The position numbers and the translations under genes were made by a program. Of a stretch of 64,000 bases of DNA, positions 7,393-14,673 are shown piece after piece (the first letter of the stretch is position 1; each line of letters opens with the position of its first letter). The notes below the pieces were generated by a model that saw only the letters and a list, made by a program, of their open reading frames with translations, was not told the DNA's origin and searched no databases. The stretch comes from Sulfurirhabdus autotrophica. GTDB taxonomy: Bacteria > Pseudomonadota > Gammaproteobacteria > Burkholderiales > SMCO01. The stretch is from contig NZ_SMCO01000016.1 of assembly GCF_004346685.1 (NCBI RefSeq), positions 1 to 64,000 of the forward strand, read 5' to 3'.

Positions 7393-8966
7393 ACACCTCG
7401 GCAGAAAACATTCTATACATTGAAGAAACCCCTTCCTCCGGCATGCGAAACCTGTACCTGGACCAAGTATTGCTACAACAGCATGCGGCAGGGCTGCAAC
7501 CGGATACATTACGCTTCTACCGCAACCTGCCAACCGCTTGCGTCGGCTTTCATCAACCCCTAGACCGGGAGCTGCGACTGGAATATTGCCGTACCCACGG
7601 CATCGAGATTGCACGCCGCATAAGCGGCGGCGGTGCGTTGTATCTGGATGAAACGCAACAGTGCATCAGCCTGCTTATCAGCCGCAGGGGATTAGCAAAT
7701 TTGCGAGGGGCACAGCTTCTTGAAATGTTCTGTACCGGATTGGCCACTGGCCTGGCTACCATGGGCATATTTACCCGCTTCCACTTCCCTAATGACCTTG
7801 AGATAAACGGTCGCAAGATCGCCTCCGCTTTTCTTGCTGTCGAAGGCGACTCCCTGCTATTTCAGGCAACCCTTTTACTGGATGCAAACATTCAGTCCAT
7901 GCTTGAAGCATTGCGTGTGCCTACGGAAAAACTTTCTGCTGATGGACTGGCTAGCGCACGCGAACGGCTAGTAACGGTACGTCAGAGCCTGGGGAAAATT
8001 CCGGACTCCTTGCACATCATCGCCGCTATTCAAGAAGGACTATTTTTTCAATTTAATCTGCAGTCGGAATTCATCCACCACAAGTTGGCATTGAATCCTG
8101 AAACGGATGCTTCCTTTACAGATCGCATTAACTGGCAGAATGAAAGCAACATGGAAGCGATTTGGAAAACAGCCGGTGGCGTACTTCGCGCACGTGTTCA
8201 TTTCGACCATGCAGCCTACTCGATCAGGCATGTGCAACTAGCGGGAGACGTTCATGTATTACCACAAGATTTATTTCAGCAAGTGGAACAAGGCCTAGTG
8301 GGCTTATCACCATGTATGCTGGATGGCGCAATACACCGTATCTTGCGCAACAACCATGCTGAACTGGTTGGATTTACCGCAAGTGACCTTGCCCAGGTAC
8401 TGCAACTATCCATTGAAAAATCCCATTTACAACAAACACTCGGTATCAATGCTGACAAGTTGATGCTTTTTCGACCGGACGACAGTATGCCAGCGCAAGC
8501 CATTCTTGAATCCGCCGACGTCATGCTGATCCCCTATTGCGCAAAACCAACATGGTGTCATTGGCGCGAACTCGAAGACTGCCCGGAGTGCGGTCTGTGC
8601 GAAGTCGGTGAAGCTTACCGACTAGCCCGCGAGCGCAACATGCGACCCATCACCATTACAAAATACGAACACCTGGTATCCACGCTTAACACCTTGAAAG
8701 ATCAGGGCGTCAAAGCTTACGTAGGAATGTGCTGCAGTAATTTTTTCATCAAGCGCCATCAGGCTTTTCGCGATGCGGGTATTCCTGCCGTGCTGATGGA
8801 TATCGGCGGGGCCAATTGCTATGAACTGAAAGAAGAAAATCTCGCCTATGCTGGGCAATTTAAGGCACAGGCTGAGCTGGATACCCCGTTATTGCAACAA
8901 TTAATGCAATTTGTTCCGGGGCCTGTTTATAAACAGACTATCGCAGACTACACCTCCAAGGAGTGA
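7389..8966 (+). CDS. Lipoate-protein ligase A domain fused to DUF116
   Basis: This 525-residue protein has two parts. Residues 1-240 form a lipoate/biotin-ligase-type domain with RRISGGGALYLD (76-87) and FPNDLEINGRKIASAF, whose Lys143 is the expected catalytic lysine. These are the hallmark LplA motifs, and a shorter accessory region follows. Residues from about 370 match DUF116 and are cysteine-rich: C384, C390, C398, C401, C404, C448, C449 and C477, with the pattern CHWRELEDCPECGLC. That suggests an Fe-S or zinc site. The start at 7389 overlaps the ubiV stop by ATGA, and ubiT follows 7 bases after the stop, so it sits inside the ubiUVT unit. LplA normally attaches lipoate to target proteins; whether this fusion transfers lipoate, octanoate or something else cannot be seen. 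An upstream extension of the frame is possible but would overlap ubiV by about 100 bases. Confidence 0.85.
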   Translation: MNTSAENILYIEETPSSGMRNLYLDQVLLQQHAAGLQPDTLRFYRNLPTACVGFHQPLDRELRLEYCRTHGIEIARRISGGGALYLDETQQCISLLISRRGLANLRGAQLLEMFCTGLATGLATMGIFTRFHFPNDLEINGRKIASAFLAVEGDSLLFQATLLLDANIQSMLEALRVPTEKLSADGLASARERLVTVRQSLGKIPDSLHIIAAIQEGLFFQFNLQSEFIHHKLALNPETDASFTDRINWQNESNMEAIWKTAGGVLRARVHFDHAAYSIRHVQLAGDVHVLPQDLFQQVEQGLVGLSPCMLDGAIHRILRNNHAELVGFTASDLAQVLQLSIEKSHLQQTLGINADKLMLFRPDDSMPAQAILESADVMLIPYCAKPTWCHWRELEDCPECGLCEVGEAYRLARERNMRPITITKYEHLVSTLNTLKDQGVKAYVGMCCSNFFIKRHQAFRDAGIPAVLMDIGGANCYELKEENLAYAGQFKAQAELDTPLLQQLMQFVPGPVYKQTIADYTSKE

Positions 8967-8973
8967 CTCGCTC

Positions 8974-9444
8974 ATGAGCAATTTGCCATTTACCTTGCCA
9001 AAATCTGTCGGCAGCATACTTTCTTTACTACCACAACACCCGCATTCACTATTGTTCACCACACTGCTCAACATCACGCTCACCCGCCACCTCAAGCTGC
9101 AGGATTTAAAACCACTGCACGGTAAAAATATCTGCATCTGCATTAAAGATGGCGCTACCACTCTCCACTTCAGCATCACCCCTAAAAGCTTTGTAGCTAC
9201 GCGCCCAAAATCCAAACCGGATTTAATCATCAGCGCCAATGCCTACGATTTTTTGATGATGGGATTACGTAAAGAAGATCCTGATACGCTATTTTTCAAC
9301 CGCCGCCTTACCATGGAAGGCGACACAGAACTCGGCCTGTACGTCAAAAATACGCTGGATGCTTTAGATCTTCCCCCGCTGGATGCAACGAGCCTGCTTC
9401 CAGCTCCTTTGGTGGCACTGCTAAAGTCAACCATACGCCCGTAG
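8974..9444 (+). CDS. ubiT: UbiT, SCP2-domain accessory factor for anaerobic ubiquinone synthesis
   Basis: This 156-residue protein has the SCP2 lipid-binding fold, with family features HGKNICICIKDGATTLHFSI, PDLIISANAYDFLMM and LTMEGDTELGLYVKNTLD. UbiT is the anaerobic counterpart of UbiJ and carries the lipid quinone intermediates for UbiUV. AAGGAG at 8958-8963 lies 10 bases before the ATG at 8974, which fixes the start. A longer frame from 8911 would lie inside the upstream gene. Its 3' end overlaps that of the convergent dnr-like gene by 18 bases, which leaves no room for separate terminators and could give antisense interaction between the two transcripts. Confidence 0.88.
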   Translation: MSNLPFTLPKSVGSILSLLPQHPHSLLFTTLLNITLTRHLKLQDLKPLHGKNICICIKDGATTLHFSITPKSFVATRPKSKPDLIISANAYDFLMMGLRKEDPDTLFFNRRLTMEGDTELGLYVKNTLDALDLPPLDATSLLPAPLVALLKSTIRP

Positions 9445-10098
9445 TTTTTCAACATTCAAAATGGTGACATCTTTGCCCTCCACCCTAATGAGATTGGCGC
9501 TAACCAGGTCATGAAGGATGCGCGATAAGGTTTCCGGAGTGATGTTGAGGCGTGAGGCAATTACGTTTTTGCTCACCGATAAATGCAGCGTAGGGGCGGT
9601 ATCCAGATCTTCATGCTGCAATAGATAACCAATGACACGTTGGGCGCTGGAGCGAAGCGAATAGGCTTCAACATCGTGAATCAGTCCATGCAGTCGCATG
9701 CTAAGGCCAGCCAGCATTTTATGAGCAAATTGCTTATCCTGAGAAATCCCGTTCTCAACGGCAGATTTCGGAATATGCAGCAGCAGAGAATCAGAGAGCG
9801 TGATGGCTGAAAGCGGATAAGGTTTTTCCAAAAACATTAAAGCTTCCCCGAAGCTTTGCCCGGCTCCAAAGAGCTGCACCACTTTTTCAACCCCTTTTGC
9901 GGAAGTGAAAGCCAGCTTAACCTGGCCAAATACCACCACATGAAAACCTAGAGCCATTTCGCCAGCACGAAACAACACCTGTCCCTTTTCAGCATGAATT
10001 TCCTGAACAGATTTGGCGATGTATTCAATGTTGTCCGGCCCCATTTCATTGAACAGGGGCAATTTAGACAGAATTTCGCTGGTTCGGATTTTACTCAA
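9427..10098 (-). CDS. dnr: Dnr-type Crp/Fnr regulator without cysteines
   Basis: This 223-residue Crp/Fnr regulator has a cyclic-nucleotide-like sensor fold, a dimer helix near 125-150, and a winged helix with VIASRLNITPETLSRILHDL. The recognition helix carries E, S and R in the ETLSR order that reads the TTGAT half-site in FNR. The protein contains no cysteine at all, so it cannot hold the FNR 4Fe-4S cluster. This places it with the Dnr/NnrR NO-sensing type, which uses heme. TTGAT-N4-ATCAA boxes are found upstream of hemerythrin, nosZ and (with one mismatch) nosR, and this protein is the obvious candidate to bind them. It is convergent with ubiT. A separate FNR elsewhere could share the sites. 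Confidence 0.85.
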   Translation of the reverse strand: MSKIRTSEILSKLPLFNEMGPDNIEYIAKSVQEIHAEKGQVLFRAGEMALGFHVVVFGQVKLAFTSAKGVEKVVQLFGAGQSFGEALMFLEKPYPLSAITLSDSLLLHIPKSAVENGISQDKQFAHKMLAGLSMRLHGLIHDVEAYSLRSSAQRVIGYLLQHEDLDTAPTLHLSVSKNVIASRLNITPETLSRILHDLVSANLIRVEGKDVTILNVEKLRAYG

Positions 10099-10128
10099 TG
10101 GGTCTCCAGTGCTGAAATGTTTTTTTGT

Positions 10129-10173
10129 ATTATAAATGATTCAGGGTATGAAGAAAGTTGAACAACATGTTGT
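10129..10173 (-). promoter_or_regulatory. Promoter and palindromic operator of the dnr-like gene
   Basis: A consensus -10 TATAAT lies on the minus strand (complement of 10129-10134), predicting a start near 10122. Upstream is the perfect 12-base palindrome ACAACATGTTGT (10162-10173), centred at about -45.5. It sits within a longer imperfect dyad (TTGAACAAC / GTTGTCAA). There is no good -35 element, which would suit an activated promoter. The factor is unknown. Confidence 0.4.
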
Positions 10174-10312
10174 CAATGAAGAAGCCACTCCATTTTTGAA
10201 TTTCGTCAAGGGCAGGAAAGCGGAAAAGCCACACCAACCCTATCGTTAATCCTTTTTCACGACAAAGTGGCGAGCTAAAAGCGGTATTGAGATGGATGAT
10301 ATTGAATACGTT

Positions 10313-11605
10313 TCAAGAACGCATCTTTGCATATTTCATATACAAACGACCAGCCCGGAACAAATTTATCCATAGCAGCGCAGACGAAGCTGCAAGCGTA
10401 CAGGATGCTATAACTGTCATCCATACCGTCGGCCATATCACTGCAAATAGTAAAAATACACTTGAAAAAATATGTAAGTTCAGTTGAATCCATCCAAAAA
10501 CATCCGGTATGATTTCTTTCATATTGGGAACACCTCCTCCTCTGTTTCGCTGTGCATGCAGGTGAAACCACACCAGATACGGTACAATTTTATATAACAT
10601 GCCGGTAATGATTGAGGCAGCAAAACCCATGATGAACAATATTCCCAGCAAAACCGGGTAAACTGCCGATGTCTGAATCGAAGGCATGAACCGCCCTGCA
10701 GCCCAAAGCGTAATGCTTACCAAAAGGCTGGCCAATCCAAAACGCCAAAATTGCAGTGTCACATCTGGAATTCGCCTCCGTCTTTTTTGCTGCAGGTAAA
10801 TTGTTGTTACTGCAAATACGGTTAAACCGCCTGCCAAACAACTCAATAGCGCAGTGCTAACCCAGGTTATCTCATTTTGTTGAAATATGCTTCCAGACCA
10901 GAAAATCACCAATATGAACATGGCCCACGCAAGCCATCTGGACACCTGTTTAGGATAAACAGGTGTCAGTTGAAACATTGGGACTACTTGGTAAGCGACA
11001 CTGATCACCAGCAATCCTAACCATCCCAGCAAACCCCATGTTGCATGTAAACTGGTTAATTTCAGTATCGACACATCTGCGTATCCGCTTAATGCAGCTG
11101 CCAGAAGTACACCCAGTGCAACTGTCACAGCAAGCGATATAATGGCCAGACGCATAGCATTAACCGTTGAATTACGCGCAGTTGCGCGGATCAAACTAGC
11201 GCCGGTTGCCACCAAAAATACGACAAATCCTGCTATCAAAACCGGAATTGCGAGTCTTATCAGGGCATTCTGCCCAAGAAAAAAACCGGCAGAAAGCAAT
11301 AATGCGCCCGTTGTCAGAGGAAGATGTACTAGCAAGGCAATTAAACGCGGTTTCAACACGGGCGATCCTGCCACAACTGGTAGCATTTGCAGCATGGCGC
11401 CCATCATAACCATTGTCATGAACCCTAAGGTCAGCATATGCGTAACAGCCAACATAGCGGGTGACCAACGTGTGATCAGTGCATCAGGGCCCGCTGAAAG
11501 CAACAATATCGCCGCAAGCAGCATAAATAGCGGTGCACTAAGGAAGAAGCGAAACGGCACCGAAAGAGGTGGGGCTTGGTCCAATGACAGGCCGGCTAAC
11601 TGCAT
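10313..11605 (-). CDS. 12-TM NnrS-like membrane protein
   Basis: This 430-residue protein has about 12 transmembrane helices and belongs to the NnrS/heme-copper-oxidase-like group. Candidate metal-ligand segments are HMLTLGFMTMVMMGAMLQML near residue 55, LHATWGLLGWLGLLVISVAY near 185, and IVPYLVWFHLHAQ near 345. It is divergent from the other two NnrS-type proteins in the window. It is the third gene of the hemerythrin-DUF2249 operon, 4 bases after the DUF2249 stop, and a perfect FNR/Dnr box precedes the operon. A role in nitric oxide defence during denitrification is inferred. No experimentally defined function is known to me for this subfamily. Confidence 0.65.
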   Translation of the reverse strand: MQLAGLSLDQAPPLSVPFRFFLSAPLFMLLAAILLLSAGPDALITRWSPAMLAVTHMLTLGFMTMVMMGAMLQMLPVVAGSPVLKPRLIALLVHLPLTTGALLLSAGFFLGQNALIRLAIPVLIAGFVVFLVATGASLIRATARNSTVNAMRLAIISLAVTVALGVLLAAALSGYADVSILKLTSLHATWGLLGWLGLLVISVAYQVVPMFQLTPVYPKQVSRWLAWAMFILVIFWSGSIFQQNEITWVSTALLSCLAGGLTVFAVTTIYLQQKRRRRIPDVTLQFWRFGLASLLVSITLWAAGRFMPSIQTSAVYPVLLGILFIMGFAASIITGMLYKIVPYLVWFHLHAQRNRGGGVPNMKEIIPDVFGWIQLNLHIFSSVFLLFAVIWPTVWMTVIASCTLAASSALLWINLFRAGRLYMKYAKMRS

Positions 11606-11609
11606 TAAT

Positions 11610-11831
11610 CTACTGAAGCCTGATGATTATTTCGTAGTAGCCATCCTCGCTCCATGTTGTGCTGTGAACATAGCCCTGCTCATCCAGCATGGCATACAGC
11701 GGAAAAGGCTCTCGATGAATCGCCACACAAAGTGCTTCTCCTGGCTGCAACGTATCTAACGCATCCATTATTTTTACCATCGGCTCGGGTGGCTCCAACC
11801 CGCGAACATCCAGCATGATTTCGCAATTCAT
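11610..11831 (-). CDS. DUF2249 protein, hemerythrin operon
   Basis: This is a 73-residue DUF2249 protein, paralogous to the one at 3884-4141. It begins MNCEIMLDVRGLEPPEPM, which shows the typical start D-[AV]-R-G and the PPEPM motif, followed by LQPGEALCVAIHREPFPLYAML. The ATG at 11831 is preferred: it is 4 bases after the hemerythrin stop and gives the family length, whereas an upstream in-frame start at 11879 would overlap that gene. It lies between hemerythrin and an NnrS-like membrane protein, the same company kept by the first DUF2249 copy. Domain function is unknown. Confidence 0.8.
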   Translation of the reverse strand: MNCEIMLDVRGLEPPEPMVKIMDALDTLQPGEALCVAIHREPFPLYAMLDEQGYVHSTTWSEDGYYEIIIRLQ

Positions 11832-11835
11832 TATG

Positions 11836-12285
11836 TTACGCACCTGACTTATCAAAGGCCTGCATACGCCTGACAACATCGTCGCGTCCAGTGCCTAGCA
11901 CCTGATCTGACATGGGGTACAGCATTTGCTCTTCTTTCATGTTGTGCTGCTGCATAACGATCAAGAGCGTTTCCGACTGCCCTAGATAATCAATTGCATT
12001 TTTCGCCGCAATGGCATTGTTCATACTGTCAAACACTTCGCGCATTTGTTCATGTTCCATACGCATCATCCAGGTTGGCCCATTGTTAACACCTGTTGCC
12101 TGTTCGAAAGCTGGAAATGCAATTTCTTCTTCCATTCCAAAATGGTGCCGCATGGCTGCAAGGAACTGGGCAAAGTTTGCATTAGCCTTTAACCAGTCCC
12201 CCTTTGCGACAGACTCTTCGGCTTGGGCAAATAATTCATCACAACGATGATGGTCAGACGTGAGATAAGTGCTGATCATGCTCAT
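11836..12285 (-). CDS. Hemerythrin HHE-domain protein
   Basis: This 149-residue protein is a non-heme di-iron hemerythrin-like four-helix bundle. Ligand candidates are the early SDHHRCDELF, RHHFGMEEEIAFPAF near residues 46-60, MEHEQM near 80, and QQHNMKEEQMLYPM near 112-125. Together these give the H...HxxxE...HxxxE pattern. Such proteins bind oxygen or NO and are common in denitrifier NO-response operons. It leads an operon with DUF2249 and an NnrS-like membrane protein. A perfect FNR/Dnr box is centred at -41.5 of its predicted promoter. It is probably cytoplasmic, as no signal peptide is visible. Confidence 0.88.
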   Translation of the reverse strand: MSMISTYLTSDHHRCDELFAQAEESVAKGDWLKANANFAQFLAAMRHHFGMEEEIAFPAFEQATGVNNGPTWMMRMEHEQMREVFDSMNNAIAAKNAIDYLGQSETLLIVMQQHNMKEEQMLYPMSDQVLGTGRDDVVRRMQAFDKSGA

Positions 12286-12318
12286 GAGTTACTCCTAAAT
12301 GCTGTTTATATTGCAGCC

Positions 12319-12360
12319 ACTCTATGCTCGTTTAACGAAAATCTCCTTGATTCAAATCAA
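12319..12360 (-). promoter_or_regulatory. FNR/Dnr-activated promoter of the hemerythrin operon
   Basis: TTGAT-TCAA-ATCAA at 12347-12360 is a perfect FNR/Dnr box. A minus-strand -10 TAGAGT (complement of 12319-12324) places the start near 12312, with the box centred exactly at -41.5, the class II activator position. The leader would be about 27 bases. Confidence 0.75.
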
Positions 12361-12422
12361 CTCGGTTATGCAGCGCCATCTCGGGCAATTTAAGCATTTT
12401 TCTTTTTTGAATATTAAAAACA

Positions 12423-12474
12423 TTGATCTCAATCAAGAAAACGGGATGCGTTTATCCTGTTTAGTGGCTATACT
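12423..12474 (+). promoter_or_regulatory. FNR/Dnr box upstream of nosZ
   Basis: TTGAT-CTCA-ATCAA at 12423-12436 is a perfect FNR/Dnr box. Two -10 candidates follow: TTTAGT at 12460-12465 (box centre about -42.5) and TATACT at 12469-12474 (centre about -51.5). It lies 62 bases from the box serving the divergent hemerythrin operon. Confidence 0.75.
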
Positions 12475-12559
12475 GTGACAAAATGTCGCAGGAAAAGTGT
12501 AGTCCTGTTGTTTTCAAGCTCGCAGCAAATTTTGTAAAAAATAGTTTAAGGAGACGATC

Positions 12560-14509
12560 ATGGAAGAAAAGAATAAATCGGACAAAAGCACCCCTATTAA
12601 TGCAGAACGACGCAAATTTCTCAACACGGCGGCATTTGTCGGGCTTGCTGGTGCAGGCCTGTCGGTTGGACTTTCTTCCTGCAAGAAAACTGAAGAAGCT
12701 GCAAAACCAGTTAGTGCTGCAGGCAATGCGCCAGCTACAACTATGGCTAGTGAATTTGGAAAATATGAAGTACCCCCTGGCAAACTGGATGATTACTATA
12801 TGTTTTCCAGTGGTGGGCATTCCGGAGATGTGCGGATTTACGGGCTACCATCTGGTCGGACGCTAAAGCAGATTCCAGTGTTTAATATGGACTGTATGGT
12901 GGGATGGGGCATTACCAACGAATCCAAGGCAATCATCGGCACAAAACCTGATGGTAGTGTCAAATATAATACTGGCGATACCCACCATGTGCATGGCTCT
13001 TATGTTGATGGCACATATGATGGTAAATATATGTGGACCAACGACAAAATACATGGCCGAATTGCACGCATTCGCATGGATACGATGGAATGCGACAAAA
13101 TTACTGAGTTGCCAAATATTCAGGGTTTTCACGGAATTTTCACTGATAAACGCGATCCGGTAGATCAAAGTATCAATCACACAACGCGCGTATTTTGTGG
13201 CAGTGAGTTTCATATTCCGCACCCGAATGATGGGCGAGATCTGAACGACCCATCGAAATACGGCTGTTTGTTTACCTGCGTCGATTCAGAAACAATGGAA
13301 GTGCGCTGGCAGTGCAAGGTTGATGGCAATATGGATTTGACTGCCACTTCTTACGACGGGAAATTAGCGTGCTCAAACCAGTACAACACCGAAAATGGTG
13401 TACATTACGAAGACATGATGGCGGCCGAACGTGATGCTTGCGTCTTCTTCAACATCGCTCGCATTGAGGCTGCTGTCAAGGCAGGAAAAACTTATACCAT
13501 TGGCGATTCAAAGGTACCAGTGGTTGATGGTACATCTGCTGCCAATCAGGACCCAAAAACTTCATTGACCTGTTATGTACCTGTACCGAAAAACCCGCAT
13601 GGCGTGAATATCAGTCCAGATGGCAAGTACTATGCCTGTTCAGGAAAATTATCGCCTACTGCCACCCTGATTGAACATAGTTTGGTATTGAAGTGGTTCG
13701 ATGGTGAGTTAAAAACAGCCCGCGATGCAGTTGTAGCTGAACCGGAAATTGGCCTGGGCCCACTGCATACTGGCTTTGATGGTCGTGGTAATGCCTACAC
13801 AACGCTGTTCCTGGATAGCCAGATCGTCAAATGGAATCTGGATGCGGCCATTAAGTCATTTAAAGGAGACAAGTCCGCCAAACCTGTAGTAGATCGCATT
13901 GACGTGACATATCAGCCTGGTCATGGCTTTACCTCCATGGGTGAAACCAAAGAAGCCGACGGCAAATTCTTTATTTCAGATAATAAATTTTCCAAGGATC
14001 GTTTCCTTCCCGTCGGACCTTTGCACCCTGAAAGCGCACAGCTAATAGACATCAGTGGCGACAAAATGAAGCTGGTAGCGGACCATACAACCTATTCGGA
14101 GCCACATGACGCCATTGTGGTCAGACGCGACAGGGTAAAAACCAGACAAGTCTACAATCTGGATGATTTCCCACTGGCTACCAAGGATGCAAAAGATTGT
14201 CGCGTTGAACGCAAGGGCAACAAGGTTACCGTGCATCTCACTTCCCAAGCCCCAACGATAGGTTTACGTGAGTTCACAGTTAAACGTGGCGATGAAGTAA
14301 CCATTATTCTGACCAATTTGGATAAAGTCGAAGATTTGACCCATGGTTTTGCGGTTCCGAAATACAACATCAACTTTATCGTGAACCCGCAGGAAACCAA
14401 ATCCGTCACCTTTAAGGCTGACAAGCCAGGCGTTTACTGGTGCTATTGCTCTCACTTCTGTCATGCGCTGCATCTGGAGATGCGTAGTCGGATGTTGGTT
14501 GAAGCTTAA
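12560..14509 (+). CDS. nosZ: Nitrous-oxide reductase NosZ, clade I, Tat-exported
   Basis: NosZ reduces N2O to N2 in the periplasm as a homodimer with a CuZ (4Cu:S) site and a CuA site. This 649-residue protein has a twin-arginine signal (RRKFL at 17-21). It also has the beta-propeller CuZ histidine signature DTHHVHGS (140-147) and further His in the propeller such as NPHGVN and PHDAI. The C-terminal cupredoxin domain holds the CuA ligands C630, C634, H638 and M641 in CSHFCHALHLEM. Two oddities are seen. LSSC at 38-41 directly after the signal hydrophobic stretch looks like a lipobox, so the enzyme may be a Tat lipoprotein. The usual Trp in CSWFC is His here (H632). AAGGAG at 12548-12553 precedes the ATG. 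A hairpin terminator follows at 14544-14569, which separates it from nosR. Confidence 0.97.
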   Translation: MEEKNKSDKSTPINAERRKFLNTAAFVGLAGAGLSVGLSSCKKTEEAAKPVSAAGNAPATTMASEFGKYEVPPGKLDDYYMFSSGGHSGDVRIYGLPSGRTLKQIPVFNMDCMVGWGITNESKAIIGTKPDGSVKYNTGDTHHVHGSYVDGTYDGKYMWTNDKIHGRIARIRMDTMECDKITELPNIQGFHGIFTDKRDPVDQSINHTTRVFCGSEFHIPHPNDGRDLNDPSKYGCLFTCVDSETMEVRWQCKVDGNMDLTATSYDGKLACSNQYNTENGVHYEDMMAAERDACVFFNIARIEAAVKAGKTYTIGDSKVPVVDGTSAANQDPKTSLTCYVPVPKNPHGVNISPDGKYYACSGKLSPTATLIEHSLVLKWFDGELKTARDAVVAEPEIGLGPLHTGFDGRGNAYTTLFLDSQIVKWNLDAAIKSFKGDKSAKPVVDRIDVTYQPGHGFTSMGETKEADGKFFISDNKFSKDRFLPVGPLHPESAQLIDISGDKMKLVADHTTYSEPHDAIVVRRDRVKTRQVYNLDDFPLATKDAKDCRVERKGNKVTVHLTSQAPTIGLREFTVKRGDEVTIILTNLDKVEDLTHGFAVPKYNINFIVNPQETKSVTFKADKPGVYWCYCSHFCHALHLEMRSRMLVEA

Positions 14510-14543
14510 TAACAATTAGCGGTTTTCCCTGTCGCGAGCAGGG

Positions 14544-14569
14544 AGGGGGATTTCGGTCCCCCTTTTTTT
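14544..14569 (+). terminator. Rho-independent terminator after nosZ
   Basis: Arms AGGGGGA (14544-14550) and TCCCCCT (14557-14563) enclose a 6-base loop and are followed by a run of T to 14569. It lies 35 bases after the nosZ stop. A second small GC-rich hairpin (CCCTG...CAGGG) precedes it. Confidence 0.88.
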
Positions 14570-14590
14570 GTTTCAAAATAATCAATTAGC

Positions 14591-14632
14591 TTGATCTACC
14601 TCAAACTAAGTGTGTTGCCAGTTTGTTAATAT
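14591..14632 (+). promoter_or_regulatory. FNR/Dnr-type promoter of nosR
   Basis: TTGAT-CTAC-CTCAA (14591-14604) differs from the FNR/Dnr palindrome at one position. TAATAT at 14627-14632 fits a -10 element, which puts the box at exactly -41.5 with a start near 14639. So nosR and the genes behind it have their own promoter as well as any read-through from nosZ. Confidence 0.65.
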
Positions 14633-14673
14633 GAATCTTCCGGATACACGAACAAAGCAGGCTGATTCTTACT

